Source of the DNA: Arthrobacter sp. 24S4-2
GTDB taxonomy: Bacteria; Actinomycetota; Actinomycetes; Actinomycetales; Micrococcaceae
Assembly (NCBI RefSeq): GCF_005280255.1
Contig: NZ_CP040018.1
Coordinates: forward strand, 3,162,001-3,226,000
Reading direction: 5' to 3'
Length of the DNA: 64,000 nucleotides
Shown piece after piece: positions 17,804 through 26,735 of this stretch. The notes under the pieces were generated by a model. That model was given only the letters and a program-made list of their open reading frames with translations. It did no database searches and was not told the origin of the DNA. Positions within the stretch are counted from its first letter, which is position 1; each line of letters begins with the position of its first letter. Both the position numbers and the translations under genes were made by a program.

Positions 17804-19049
17804 TTACCCCGTCCGATCGAGGGTGACCTGGTAGCCCATGGCCTCGAGTTGGTGGAGTGCGCGGTTCTTGGCGCGTTCGGGGTGGAGACGGGTGAAGAAG
17901 TCTGCACCGGGGTCCTCGTAAAGGGTTCCGTAGCGGCCCATGTGCCAGATCGCGATGAGCATGGTGTGTTGGATCGCAACGTTGGCTTTCATGGGGCCTC
18001 GCCGCGACGCAATTCGGCGGTAGCGGGCGCCGAGGTAGGTGGCGGGGTTCTGTGCGCACGCCACCGCGGCAGCGCCGAGCGCTCCTTGGAGATAGGGGGT
18101 TTCCGGGCCGGGTCTTGGTCGACTTGACTCGTCCGGCGGACTCGTTGTGACCCGGCGTGGTCCCGGCCCACGAAGCGAGGTTCCCGGCGGTGGCGAACCT
18201 GGTCATGTCTGCGCCGGTCTCGGCGACGACGACGTCGGCGACGAGGGGGCCGATGCCGGGGATGGTGGCGATCAGGTCCCGGAATCCCTGAAAGGGTGCG
18301 ATCACCACCTCGATCCGGGCGGTGATGTCCTCGACCGCCCTCGTGTGCCGGTCGATCAGGTCCAGATGTACCCGCGCCAGGAAACCGTGGTGTTCGGTGA
18401 ACCGGCCGCTCAGCGCCTCGGTCAACGCCGGGATCTTCGAGCGCAGCCGCCGCTTGGCGAGGTCGGCCAATGCGGCGGGGTCGTCTTGGCCCGCGATCAT
18501 CGCCTCGAGCATCGCCCGTCCGGAGACGCCAGTAATGTCGGAGGCGACCGAGGACAGTTTGATGCTGGCGTCCTCGAGCAGCTTCTCGAGCCGTTGGATC
18601 TCCCGGCCACGTTCCCGGGTGATCGCGGTCCGGGCCCGGGTCAGATCGCGCAACTGGCGGATCGGCTCCGGGGGCACGAACGACCCACGCACCAGGCCGT
18701 GTGCGCCAAGCTGGGCCAGCCACGTCGCGTCGGCGACATCGCTCTTGCGGCCAGGCAAGTTCTTGACGTGCCTGGCGTTGACCAGTATGACCTCGAACCC
18801 GGCGTCCTCAAGGAGGTAGTAGAACGGCTTCCAGTAGTCCCCGGTGGCCTCCATCACCGCACAGGTGACCTGCTCGGCGATTAGATGCTCACGCAGGGCC
18901 AGGACCTGGTTCGTGGTCGAGCCCCACGTCGTGACCGTCTCAACAGTCTTGCGACGACCAACACCGGCGACCCGGACGCAGACCTTGGCGTCCCTCTTGG
19001 ACACGTCCAGACCAGCACACCGGCCATGCACCACTTCCATCACTGCCAC
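17804..19049 (-). pseudogene. IS110-family transposase, one frameshift
   Basis: DEDD domain: CAGLDVSKRDAKVCVRV, MEATGDYWKPFYYLLEDAGF, LVNARHVKNLPGRKSDVADA. Transposase_20 domain: LIATIPGIGPLVADVVVAET, FATAGNLASWAGTTPGHNES, and after the shift ACAQNPATYLGARYRRIASR and GPMKANVAIQHTMLIAIWHM. The frames change in the G5 run 18095-18099 (+ strand); removing one base gives about 415 residues in total. IS110 enzymes join donor and target DNA under a bridge RNA. It may be intact if the run is a read error. Confidence 0.82.
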
Positions 19050-19335
19050 CCGCTTCCCGTCGACGGATCATTCGGTGTCCGTCGCGGGGAGGGCAGGGAG
19101 ATTCAGAAGTCTGACGCTCGGGCTCGAAGGCACCAATCCACGGTTCCCGTGGAAGCCCTCCACCCCCATGCTGACCTACAGGCTCCCAGGCACTACAGAG
19201 GATTCGGGGTCGACCGCAACGAACACGACCAGTCTCACACCGCGGGTCACCGCGTGACCACAGCAGAACGCGACGCCCCCGAATCTTCGCTCACCATGGT
19301 GAGCCGGAGGCGCCGCATTGCTGACCTGCGGTGAT
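19050..19335 (-). ncRNA. Left-end non-coding region of the first IS110 element (bridge RNA candidate)
   Basis: About 285 bp without a gene upstream of the transposase start, with several local hairpins (for example GCTCACCATGGTGAGC near 19298). IS110-group elements encode their bridge RNA here. The far border is not defined: the flanking IS1634 remnant begins near 19370. Confidence 0.35.
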
Positions 19336-19374
19336 GTCGGCGGAATGGTGCTTTTTCACGCACTAATGGGTTTT

Positions 19375-19569
19375 GTTCTGTCACCGGTGTGGCGTTCATC
19401 AGGAGGGTTCGGACGGCTTCGGGAGCGACGGAAGTGCAGATCGCCGAGTATGTGCGTGGTCGCCAGCGGATCGTGGAGCACGTCGGCTCGGCGCATACGG
19501 AGGCTGGAATGCTCACCGAGAATCTGGCCGAGATGACTATTGAGGGAAGAGAAGATCGTGCTGTCTGAA
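19375..19569 (+). pseudogene. IS1634-type transposase, N-terminal fragment
   Basis: The frame reads GVAFIRRVRTASGATEVQIA, then EYVRGRQRIVEHVGSAHTEA and MLTENLAEMTIEGREDRAV before a stop. This is the conserved start of IS1634-type transposases. It fits the part missing from the remnant at 14442, but lies 3.8 kb beyond its C-terminal end, so the two pieces are in permuted order. Confidence 0.65.
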
Positions 19570-19679
19570 ACAGTCTCCGGCCTCGGCGAGGACTATCCGG
19601 AGCTTGTGGTGCACACGGCCTGGAAACCGAGAAGGAGGCGGTAATCAGGGCTTCCTCCAAATATCCCGGTACGTTTCAA

Positions 19680-20052
19680 GCTTGTCGGTCGCCAAGCACA
19701 AACTCACGCGTCCCACCGGCGCCCAGAATGACCTGCTCCGAAGCGACCCGTATGCAGATGCCCGGCGCATCTCCGGCATGGTGAACAACCTCTACGACGG
19801 CCCGGTCTGGGGACTGTTCCCCGCCCTCTTCGCCGCCGGCGGACTCAGCATCGAACGCATCGGCATCCTCGCCGCTGTCTACCCTGCCGTCTGGGGCGCC
19901 GGGCAACTGAACACCGGTCCCTCTCGGACCGGATCGGCCGCAAACCACTGATGGCCGGAGGCATGCTCGTCCAGGCGGCAGGCCTGGCCTTGGTCGCCGT
20001 TGGAGCGGACTTCGGAACCTGGCTTGCCGACGTCGTCCTGCTCGGCGCCTGA
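19680..20052 (+). pseudogene. MFS transporter, N-terminal fragment
   Basis: One frame reads RISGMVNNLYDGPVWGLFPA and SIERIGILAAVYPAVWGAGQ; after a one-base shift near 19915 another gives SDRIGRKPLMAGGMLVQAAG, the MFS signature loop between helices 2 and 3 (DRxGRK). A stop follows within 45 codons. Start and the remaining helices are gone. Confidence 0.65.
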
Positions 20053-20228
20053 CCCTGACCTGAATCCCAGGGTCTCCCCGGTCTCGTTCATCCAGCGGGT
20101 TTGAGCGCAAGTCTGCCCGTCAGAATATGCTCCGCCCCTTGCAGCGTTCTTCCGCTTCGCCGCTGCGGGTAGGCTCACGATACGGAACGTTGTCGAGTTC
20201 CTGATCGGACGGATCAGAGGAGGACGAA

Positions 20229-21050
20229 GTGGCTGCCTGGACGCTAAGGATTTCCAATCTGGCTGGCCTCCGGCTGTCGGTTCGCCGAGCCCGAAGCACC
20301 GTCTCCGTCGTGATCCCCAGCCGCAATGACGCAGCAATGCTGAAGACGTGCCTCTCGCTGCTGTCCCAACAGAGCAGGCCCGCCGACGAGATCATTGTGG
20401 TGGACAACTCAAGCAGCGATGACACGGCGGACATCTGCCGCGCGGCCGGCGTGCGGCGCATTCCCGTGGATCTGCAAGGCATCCCGGCAACAGCCGCTGC
20501 CGGCTTCGACGCAGCTGCCGGGGAAATTATCGCCCGGCTGGATACTGACTCCAGGCCGCCGGAGGACTGGATCGAGCGGGTCGAAACTATCCTCCTGGCC
20601 GCGGGGCCAATGTCCGTCGTCACGGGACCCGGCGATTTTTACGGAGGAAGCCGTTTGGTCCGCTGGGCCGGCCGGCATGTTTTCCTGGGAGGCTACTTTA
20701 CATTCATCGGATTCCTGATGGGTCATCCGCCGGTTTTCGGTTCCAACTTCGCGCTTCGCCGAGCAGTCTGGCAGGGTGTCCGCGGGTCCGTCATTCGGGA
20801 CAACGCCGATGTCCATGACGACTTTGATATTTCGTACCATCTCCGCCCGGAGATGACGGTCATCTATGACCGCACGCTGCGTGTTGGGGTTTCGGCCCGA
20901 CCGTTCACGAACTGGTCATCCCTGCGGCGGCGCCTGGACATGTCCCTTGCGACTTTTCGGGTCGAGTTCCGGGAAGAACCGCCGCTCCGGCGCCGCTTGG
21001 ACCGCTTACGGTGGCGGCGCGGGCACGCAAGGGCGGCGGACGACGGATAG
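20229..21050 (+). CDS. Family 2 glycosyltransferase
   Basis: 273 residues from GTG 20229, preceded by AGGAGG. GT-A fold: VSVVIPSRNDAAMLKTCLSL with the nucleotide-binding IIVVDNSSSDDTADICR, the GFDAAAGEIIARLDTDSRPP (DxD-type metal site DTD), and PVFGSNFALRRAVW acceptor-site block. A hydrophobic segment (HVFLGGYFTFIGFLMGH) may attach it to the membrane. Sugar and acceptor cannot be told. It stands alone, converging with the hydrolase at 21123. Confidence 0.82.
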   Translation: MAAWTLRISNLAGLRLSVRRARSTVSVVIPSRNDAAMLKTCLSLLSQQSRPADEIIVVDNSSSDDTADICRAAGVRRIPVDLQGIPATAAAGFDAAAGEIIARLDTDSRPPEDWIERVETILLAAGPMSVVTGPGDFYGGSRLVRWAGRHVFLGGYFTFIGFLMGHPPVFGSNFALRRAVWQGVRGSVIRDNADVHDDFDISYHLRPEMTVIYDRTLRVGVSARPFTNWSSLRRRLDMSLATFRVEFREEPPLRRRLDRLRWRRGHARAADDG

Positions 21051-21122
21051 GGCCGGCGCCGCTCAGCTGGCCTTCGCGTACAGAGCCAGCAGGTCGCGGC
21101 TGAATTGGTGCGGCGACGTCTT

Positions 21123-22001
21123 TCACGGACTGTGCCCGCCGCGGTAGACGGTGATCCGGGCCCCGATTGACTGTGCGAACAGCCGGTGCAGGCGCAAAGG
21201 CCACAAATCATGTTCGCCCACCGCAACGAACTTCGGGAGAGTTGCATCGGCCAGAAGTTCCCGGAGGTCGGGGGCGTTCTTCATCAGCGCGTAGATGTCG
21301 CGGACTGAAGCCCGGCGGGTAAAGCGGAAGCGGTAATTGACGAACCGCTGCCGGCCCGGGGGCACCCGGACAAAGCCCCTGCGGATGCCCCAGATCAGCA
21401 GGGCTGCCCCAATCCGGCCATTCACCCAGCCGCTGGCACGGCCGATCCGGCTGACGCTGCGGAAGCTTTGCCCGGGCTCCGGCGGGCAGCTCAAGAGGGT
21501 GAGTGTCTTGAACAGGTCCGGCCTCATCGAAAAGGCGAGTTGGGCAACAATCGCGGCGAAGGAGTAGGCCACTATGTGTGCAGGTTTGCCGCCTGCCTCC
21601 AAGACCGCAAGGAAATCCTCCACGAAGAGTTCGTAGTCGTAATGCCGCCTTGGCGGCACCAGGTTCTCCGGCCCCGCTGCCGCGGATTGGTACTGGCCGG
21701 CCAAGTCATAGCTCAGCACAAAATAGCCCGCAGCGGCCAGGACCGGCATCATGAGCGAAAAATCCTCTTTCGAGCCAGTGGCGCCGGGAACCAACACGAT
21801 CCAGGGATCGTCGGGGTTGCCCATCGCCAAAGCTGCAAGATGGCCGCTGGGTACGGGGATGCTCATGATCACCGCGCCAGCCGGCAGCATGGACCAGTCG
21901 ACGTCCCCCAACCCGGCATCCAGCAGGGCAGCGGCGTCACCACGTGCGAATCCGGACTCCTCAGGGCTAGTGCCGTACGGTTCCTGATCCTGAGCTGCCA
22001 T
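21123..22001 (-). CDS. Alpha/beta hydrolase, C-terminus cut by a nonsense codon
   Basis: 292 residues. WIVLVPGATGSKEDF gives the oxyanion-hole loop, HIVAYSFAAIVAQL the nucleophile elbow (A-Y-S-F-A instead of G-x-S-x-G), VAVGEHDLWPL the acid and VYRGGHSP the histidine. The frame ends at TGA 21123 just after this histidine, but the same frame continues HQFSRDLLALYAKAS to a second stop at 21063, a natural-looking last helix. A CGA to TGA change therefore probably removed about 20 residues. Possibly still active. It lies 22 bp downstream of the esterase at 22024 on the same strand. Confidence 0.7.
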   Translation of the reverse strand: MAAQDQEPYGTSPEESGFARGDAAALLDAGLGDVDWSMLPAGAVIMSIPVPSGHLAALAMGNPDDPWIVLVPGATGSKEDFSLMMPVLAAAGYFVLSYDLAGQYQSAAAGPENLVPPRRHYDYELFVEDFLAVLEAGGKPAHIVAYSFAAIVAQLAFSMRPDLFKTLTLLSCPPEPGQSFRSVSRIGRASGWVNGRIGAALLIWGIRRGFVRVPPGRQRFVNYRFRFTRRASVRDIYALMKNAPDLRELLADATLPKFVAVGEHDLWPLRLHRLFAQSIGARITVYRGGHSP

Positions 22002-22023
22002 GGACCAAAGATAACCCGGTCAG

Positions 22024-23097
22024 CTATGTGTGGTGAGGGATCTGGGTGGTGGGGCGCTGGGAGACACTCCTGACGAAGGCGTGCAGGCGCCGGTACACTT
22101 CCTGGGATTCCGGGTAGCGATAGTCCTGTTGCCAGGTGTGCTCGGTGTTGGCATTTGCCCACAGGTAGATCAGGGCGTCCACCGGCACGGCGTGTTCCTG
22201 AAGCCGGTCAATGAAGTTTACGTTCGCCTTGTAGAAGAAGTCGCGTTCCGAGGTAGTGAGGAAGACCGGTGGGAATTGGGCGTTCAGCCACTCAATCGGA
22301 GACACAAAACCGGCCTCAGCCTTGAGTCCTTCCAGTGCCTTGCGGGTGAAGATGCGGCCTCGAATCCGGCCCCCTGCCGTGCCGGCTGATGGCAGCAACA
22401 TGCGGACGAAGTTCAGGCTCAGGACAAAGCCGCTCTCGAAGAACACGGAGAAATCCACCACGCTGCAATGCTGGACCAGTCCCTTCAGGTGCCTCCCGTC
22501 CACGGCGGGCTGCAGGGAATAGTGGCTGGCAAGCTCAGGCCGGAAGGTCGCAGCCGTGAGCAGTGCCGCGATCTGCCCGCCGGCGGAGTCGCCCCCCAAA
22601 ACCACGCATTCCGGATCCCCGCCATAGTCCTGGATGTTGGCACTGACCCATGCCAACGCGGCGTTTGCGTCCTGAAGCACATGTCCCATGTGGAAACGGG
22701 GTGGCTGGCGGTAGTTGACGTTTACCACCACCATCCCGCCAACCGCCTGGTTTGCGCAGTATTTGGTCAGGGCCGCTTTGTCTCCGGACGTCCAGCCTCC
22801 CCCATGGAAATAGACGAAGACGGGGAGGGATTTTCCTTCCCCGGCCCGCCCGTCACGGCGGTCCAGGGCGGGGGTGAGTACGTCCAGCTGGTGCGCGGGG
22901 TGACTGTCTCCGACGTAGTTGATGTCATGGACGTAATCCACTTCTGTAAGGGGTTCCCGGTTGAACCTCGCCCGCTCACTGGCGCCAACAATGCGCATCA
23001 GGAGGCGCCACGTCCACACCGGTACGCGGCGCACGAATCCTCGCACCTTCCGTGCCAGCGAGAAGGCACTCCCGGCATGGTGGACCACCGTGGTCAT
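22024..23097 (-). CDS. Esterase/lipase of the hormone-sensitive lipase family
   Basis: 357 residues. The HGGG oxyanion motif (VFVYFHGGGWTSGDK) and the nucleophile VVLGGDSAGGQIAALL define the bacterial HSL family (family IV). The N-terminal RRVPVWTWRLLMRIV may sit at the membrane. The histidine is probably in NANTEHTWQQDYR near the C-terminus. Substrate unknown; HSL esterases act on medium-chain esters. In tandem with the hydrolase at 21123. Confidence 0.82.
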   Translation of the reverse strand: MTTVVHHAGSAFSLARKVRGFVRRVPVWTWRLLMRIVGASERARFNREPLTEVDYVHDINYVGDSHPAHQLDVLTPALDRRDGRAGEGKSLPVFVYFHGGGWTSGDKAALTKYCANQAVGGMVVVNVNYRQPPRFHMGHVLQDANAALAWVSANIQDYGGDPECVVLGGDSAGGQIAALLTAATFRPELASHYSLQPAVDGRHLKGLVQHCSVVDFSVFFESGFVLSLNFVRMLLPSAGTAGGRIRGRIFTRKALEGLKAEAGFVSPIEWLNAQFPPVFLTTSERDFFYKANVNFIDRLQEHAVPVDALIYLWANANTEHTWQQDYRYPESQEVYRRLHAFVRSVSQRPTTQIPHHT

Positions 23098-23150
23098 CCG
23101 TTAATGGTACCGGGAAGGGCATGGCTGCCGGCCACTATTCGCGTATGGCA

Positions 23151-23860
23151 TCAAAGGATCCGGGCCAGTGCAGGCACACGGCTGATCAGGAGCCAGGCCA
23201 GTACGAACGAACCCGCCACTCCCCCGGCGGCAACAATCAATGCCTTACCCTCGGCCGCCACTTCAACGGGACGCAGCACAACCGCGATGCCGATTAAGAC
23301 GGGTCCTTGGACCAGAAACGCAGCGTACGAACTACGGCGAAGCGCTGGCCCCCAGCGGGGGAACCCCTTTAATCGATGTTGGGCCGTGCCGAGAATCCAA
23401 GCTGACCCAAAGATTGAAAGAATGCGGCGAATGCGAAGGCCGGCCAGTTCCAGCCGCCCAACATGTCTTGGAGTACGGCTCCCCTGTAGGCCAGGAACAG
23501 GAGACCTGCGGCCGAAATGACGGCCAGCAGCGCAAGGTCGCGGCAGCCTCGGCGGAGCCTATCCGGGATTTGGGTCAGCCAACCCCTGCCTGATGCAGCA
23601 ATACCCAATCCGAAGAGTGCCAGGCAGGCCGGCCACTCCCAGGGATTGAGGTCAGTCACTGTCTCCGTGCCGAACGGGTAGGCCAGCCGCACCAGGAAGG
23701 ATGCCACTGCTACGCCTGCTGCGAGCAGCAGCAGTTGGCCAAGTCCAGGTCCGCAGCTCCGTGACGCCTCGCGAGGCGGGGCGCGCTCCGTCGTCGTAAC
23801 TGTGACACCGCCGCATAGGCTAGCGAAAAGATCAGCAGCACACCCACACATCCATGTCGG
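23151..23860 (-). pseudogene. Acyltransferase-3-like membrane protein, C-terminal remnant
   Basis: Hydrophobic helices GLGQLLLLAAGVAVASFLVR, PACLALFGLGIAASGRGWL and LALLAVISAAGLLFLAYRGA, then after a frameshift near 23370 SSYAAFLVQGPVLIGIAVVL and VLAWLLISRVPALARIL, form the last part of an acyltransferase_3/OpgC-type integral membrane acyltransferase. No start; its upstream end is joined directly to the erythromycin-esterase remnant. Confidence 0.55.
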
Positions 23861-24198
23861 CCACCGCTCGAAGCGGGCGAGCAGCTGGTAGGCGTCAAGG
23901 TCCGGGTCTCCTTGCCCCTGACCCAACGGTTGATGCGCCAGCAGTCGGGCCAATCGCCCTCGACCCCAATCCAGGTGAAGCCGTGCGCTTCGATGAGCCG
24001 GCGGCTGATCACTGCCCGCCATCGGTAGTACTCGCTGGTGCCGTGGGACGCTTCACCCAGGCACACGTAACGGGCCGCGGCGGCGAGGGGGATCAGGGCA
24101 TCCAGGTCCTCGGCCCCGGCCAGCCGATGTGCCAGGACGCGGATCTGAGCGAGCTCCGCCGCCAGGCCCGCGGTTGTGTACCCGGTGCTGCGGTTCAC
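23861..24198 (-). pseudogene. Erythromycin esterase family protein, N-terminal remnant
   Basis: About 110 residues: AELAQIRVLAHRLAGAEDLD, YVCLGEASHGTSEYYRWRAV (metal/active-site GEASHGT), GFTWIGVEGDWPDCWRINRW and, after a one-base shift in a C-rich run, DPDLDAYQLLARFERWPTW, where homology ends in the acyltransferase remnant. Its start overlaps the stop of the phosphoribosyltransferase gene by 4 bp, so it was once the last gene of that operon. In mycobacteria the same two activities are fused in Rv2030c beside hspX. Confidence 0.75.
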
Positions 24199-25532
24199 GG
24201 CTGCACCTCGGGGGCAGGTTCCTCGTTCAGGTCAGGCAAAAGGTATTGGATGAACCATTCAGCGGCCAGGGCGGCCGCCTGGGTGAGCGTTCCGGGTTCT
24301 TCGAAGAGGTGTGTGGCTCCGGAGATGATCTCCAGCCGGGTCGGTGCCCGCATCAGGGCCATGGCCTGGCGGTTGAGTGCAAGGACTTGGGGGTCGGCGC
24401 TGCCGACGATCAGCAGAGTCGGGGCACGCACGGCGGCCAGCCGCGGGCCGGCCAGGTCCGGGCGCCCGCCCCGTGAAACAATGGCGCCTATCCGTGCGCC
24501 GGGTTCGGCCGCGGCCCACAGCGCGGCACCGGCACCGGTGCTGGCCCCGAAATAGCCGACAAGACCGGATGAGGTGTCGTCCCTGGTGCCCAGCCACCGG
24601 GTTGCCGCCATGAGCCGGCGGGCGAGCAGGGCGATGTCGAACACGTTCTCCCGGTTGACTTCCTCAGCGGGGGTCAGCAGATCCAGCAGCAAGGTGCCCA
24701 GCCCGGCGCGCTGAAGGACCGAGGCGACGAACCTGTTGCGGGGGCTGTGACGGCCGCTGCCGCTGCCGTGGGCGAACACCACGATCCCGTCGCACCGTGC
24801 GGGCAGGTGCAGGTTGCCCCGGAGCCCTATGGCACCGGAGGGTATTTCCACCTCTTCTTCGACGCCGGGCCCTTCCGCTGCCAGGACTCGGTGCAGCCGC
24901 CGGGCTGCGGCGTCGAGCAGCTGCACGACCTCCTCATCCGCTACGGGGGAGAAGTCGCTGTAGTGGAAGCCGACGGCCTGGAAATTCCGGGCGGAAACCA
25001 GGCAGAACACGTCATCCGGCTCCGTCAGCGAGGCCAGCACCCCGGTCGGGGCCACAGGCACGGCCAGAATCACTCTCGCCGCACCCAGTTGCCGTGCAAC
25101 CCGGCAGGCGACGCGGGCAGTGGATCCGGTCGCGATACCGTCATCGACGATTATTACTGTGCGGCCCTTCAAATCCGCGCGCACCCGCCCTTGGCGGTAC
25201 CGCGCAACCCGGGACTCCAGAAGGTCCCGCTCACGCCGCTCGACCGCCTGCAGGTCGGCTTCGGTAACACCTGACAGGGAGATGACACGTGCGTCAAGCA
25301 CCCGGGCGTTTCCTTCCCCGATAGCACCCATCGCCACCTCCGGCTGGAACGGCAAACCCAGCTTGCGAACCACAATCACATCCAGCGGCGCATCGAGCAC
25401 CTTCGCAACCTCGAACGCGACCGGAACGCCGCCGCGGGGCAACCCCAGAACCACCACGTCATGCCCCCGCAGCTGAGCCAGCCTTTGCCCCAGCCTCCGA
25501 CCTGCATCAACTCTGTCCCGGAATTCATACAT
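24195..25532 (-). CDS. Phosphoribosyltransferase fused to dienelactone-hydrolase-like domain
   Basis: 445 residues from ATG 25532. Residues 1-210 are a type I PRTase: GLPRGGVPVAFEVAKVLDAP, VRKLGLP, and the PRPP loop TVIIVDDGIATGSTARVACR. Residues 235-445 are an alpha/beta hydrolase: VVFAHGSGSGRHSPRNRF, nucleophile GYFGASTGAGAALW, LLIVGSADPQ and GATHLFEEPG. The same architecture is Rv0571c, a DosR-regulon gene. The ATG overlaps the upstream stop in TGATG and the downstream gene overlaps by 4 bp, so the three genes were translationally coupled. Two DosR-like boxes lie upstream of the operon. Confidence 0.85.
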   Translation of the reverse strand: MYEFRDRVDAGRRLGQRLAQLRGHDVVVLGLPRGGVPVAFEVAKVLDAPLDVIVVRKLGLPFQPEVAMGAIGEGNARVLDARVISLSGVTEADLQAVERRERDLLESRVARYRQGRVRADLKGRTVIIVDDGIATGSTARVACRVARQLGAARVILAVPVAPTGVLASLTEPDDVFCLVSARNFQAVGFHYSDFSPVADEEVVQLLDAAARRLHRVLAAEGPGVEEEVEIPSGAIGLRGNLHLPARCDGIVVFAHGSGSGRHSPRNRFVASVLQRAGLGTLLLDLLTPAEEVNRENVFDIALLARRLMAATRWLGTRDDTSSGLVGYFGASTGAGAALWAAAEPGARIGAIVSRGGRPDLAGPRLAAVRAPTLLIVGSADPQVLALNRQAMALMRAPTRLEIISGATHLFEEPGTLTQAAALAAEWFIQYLLPDLNEEPAPEVQP

Positions 25533-25876
25533 CAGGCTGTCTGTTCTTCCTGCTCCATCGGGGAAACCGCCGCCGCGGACCATGACATCCGCAGGATAAA
25601 GTGGCCCTCTGCACTGTTTCTGGCGATGACCGCCCCTGCGTCCCCGGCCAGTTTCACCCCGAATTCAATTTCCAGCCGCTCGGGAGCGAGTTCCCTCATA
25701 GCCTCCGCCACTGCAACGGCGGCTGGACGGACACTGGCCAGCGCATCCTCCAGACGCCGGCCCACATCCAAAATCCCCTGTTCGTTCCGGGCAGGATGGT
25801 CCACGCCATAGCTGTTCTCATCCACTTCAACCAGTACAGTCCCGGATCCGACTTCATATCGCAGTACGTCAGTCAT
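25532..25876 (-). CDS. Trypsin-co-occurring domain 1 (CU044_2847-type) protein
   Basis: 114 residues. The hallmark RLEIEFGVKLAGDAGAVIAR followed by NSAEGHFILRMSW matches the Trypco1 / CU044_2847 family, small proteins often found next to trypsin-like or other effector proteins in actinobacterial conflict and stress loci. No protease lies here; instead the gene heads the PRTase-hydrolase operon and is coupled to it by TGATG. Function unknown. Confidence 0.72.
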   Translation of the reverse strand: MTDVLRYEVGSGTVLVEVDENSYGVDHPARNEQGILDVGRRLEDALASVRPAAVAVAEAMRELAPERLEIEFGVKLAGDAGAVIARNSAEGHFILRMSWSAAAVSPMEQEEQTA

Positions 25877-26024
25877 GCCAAGTACCTCGTCCGTTCGGCC
25901 TGATTATTGCTGCTGCTCCATACACGCCTTCAAACATGACAATTTCTCCCAACTCTGGGCAGGGAAAGCCCCGAAGAGAGGGTCGGGGTCCCTCCAGTAG
26001 ATACCTGCCAGGAAGCAGGCAACA

Positions 26025-26038
26025 GGGACTAAGGTCCC
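26025..26038. promoter_or_regulatory. DosR-like box 1 of the PRTase operon
   Basis: GGGACTAAGGTCCC, 13 of 14 positions of the DosR core GGGACTWWAGTCCC. It lies 149 bp upstream of the first gene of the leftward operon. Confidence 0.7.
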
Positions 26039-26094
26039 GCTCCGGCACCAACCCGCGGCCGCCGCCATAGACTCTCCGGGAGCCGCCCGGCCCG

Positions 26095-26108
26095 GGGACT
26101 TTCGTCCC
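26095..26108. promoter_or_regulatory. DosR-like box 2 of the PRTase operon
   Basis: GGGACTTTCGTCCC, 13 of 14 positions of the DosR core, 70 bp (about seven helical turns) from box 1, so both could be bound on the same DNA face. Confidence 0.7.
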
Positions 26109-26501
26109 TGCCGCAGACCGGCCACCGGGGTGCATTCTGGAAGAGAAAGCTTCGCGGATACGCGGACCGCCTACTGGGAGTCGCGATGCTCGCCCTGGGC
26201 CTCCTTCTGGGGCGAGAAACCGACAGCGCGGGCCGCTCGAAGGTCCGCTGAGAGTAACAATTCCCAAACACAGGGCCGAAGCCTGTTTGGGCACCATCAT
26301 CGTGAACAGTACTGCCGCTCCCGCACGGGCGCGGCAGTAAGACAAACCGGTTCGGGCCCCCACCACGGTCCCTGCTGACAGAATGGCAGTGCATCAGTCA
26401 CATGCCGACTTCCAGCCGACGATTTCCAGCTGTCAGTTACTGAAGTCGTCTGCACCGATGTCCGAACCGGAATTTTTCAAGCTGAACGGTACCAACGGGA
26501 G

Positions 26502-26720
26502 TTAGGCGGCTGACTGTTCGGTGATTTCCTTGGGTTGGTTGATCCACGCGGGTCCTGGGAGCGCGAGGATTTTGGGGTCGGTGGTTGTGGTGAAGCGTTC
26601 GGGGTGTTTCGCACGGGCTGCAGCGAGCGTTACTGATCGTTCTTTGGCCACACCGGCGGCGTGACCGTAGTGGACATTGGCGGGGTGTGGAAGCCAATTC
26701 CGGAGTGCTGGTGGTGATGG
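26502..26720 (-). pseudogene. IS3 orfB, C-terminal piece
   Basis: Reads HSGIGFHT, then after a one-base shift in an ACCCCG run ANVHYGHAAGVAKERSVTLA, AARAKHPERFTTTTDPKILA and a C-terminus INQPKEITEQSAA. It continues the orfB interrupted at about 28118, showing that the IS110 landed inside this gene near the conserved WYN...HSGIG block. Confidence 0.75.
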
Positions 26721-26735
26721 ACTCTTCTATGTCTG

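Larger units (their letters stand above)
25877..26482. other. Regulatory region of the Trypco1-PRTase operon
   Basis: 606 bp without a gene, carrying two DosR-like palindromes (26025, 26095) and a small hairpin (CCTGCCAGGAAGCAGG near 26004). The right half up to the IS3 end has no recognised feature. Confidence 0.5.

Noticed and set aside
25979..25994. Third DosR-like box AGGGTCGGGGTCCCT upstream of the PRTase operon
   Set aside because: The half-sites are spaced for a 13-bp core instead of 14 and the centre does not match WW. It may be a chance palindrome.
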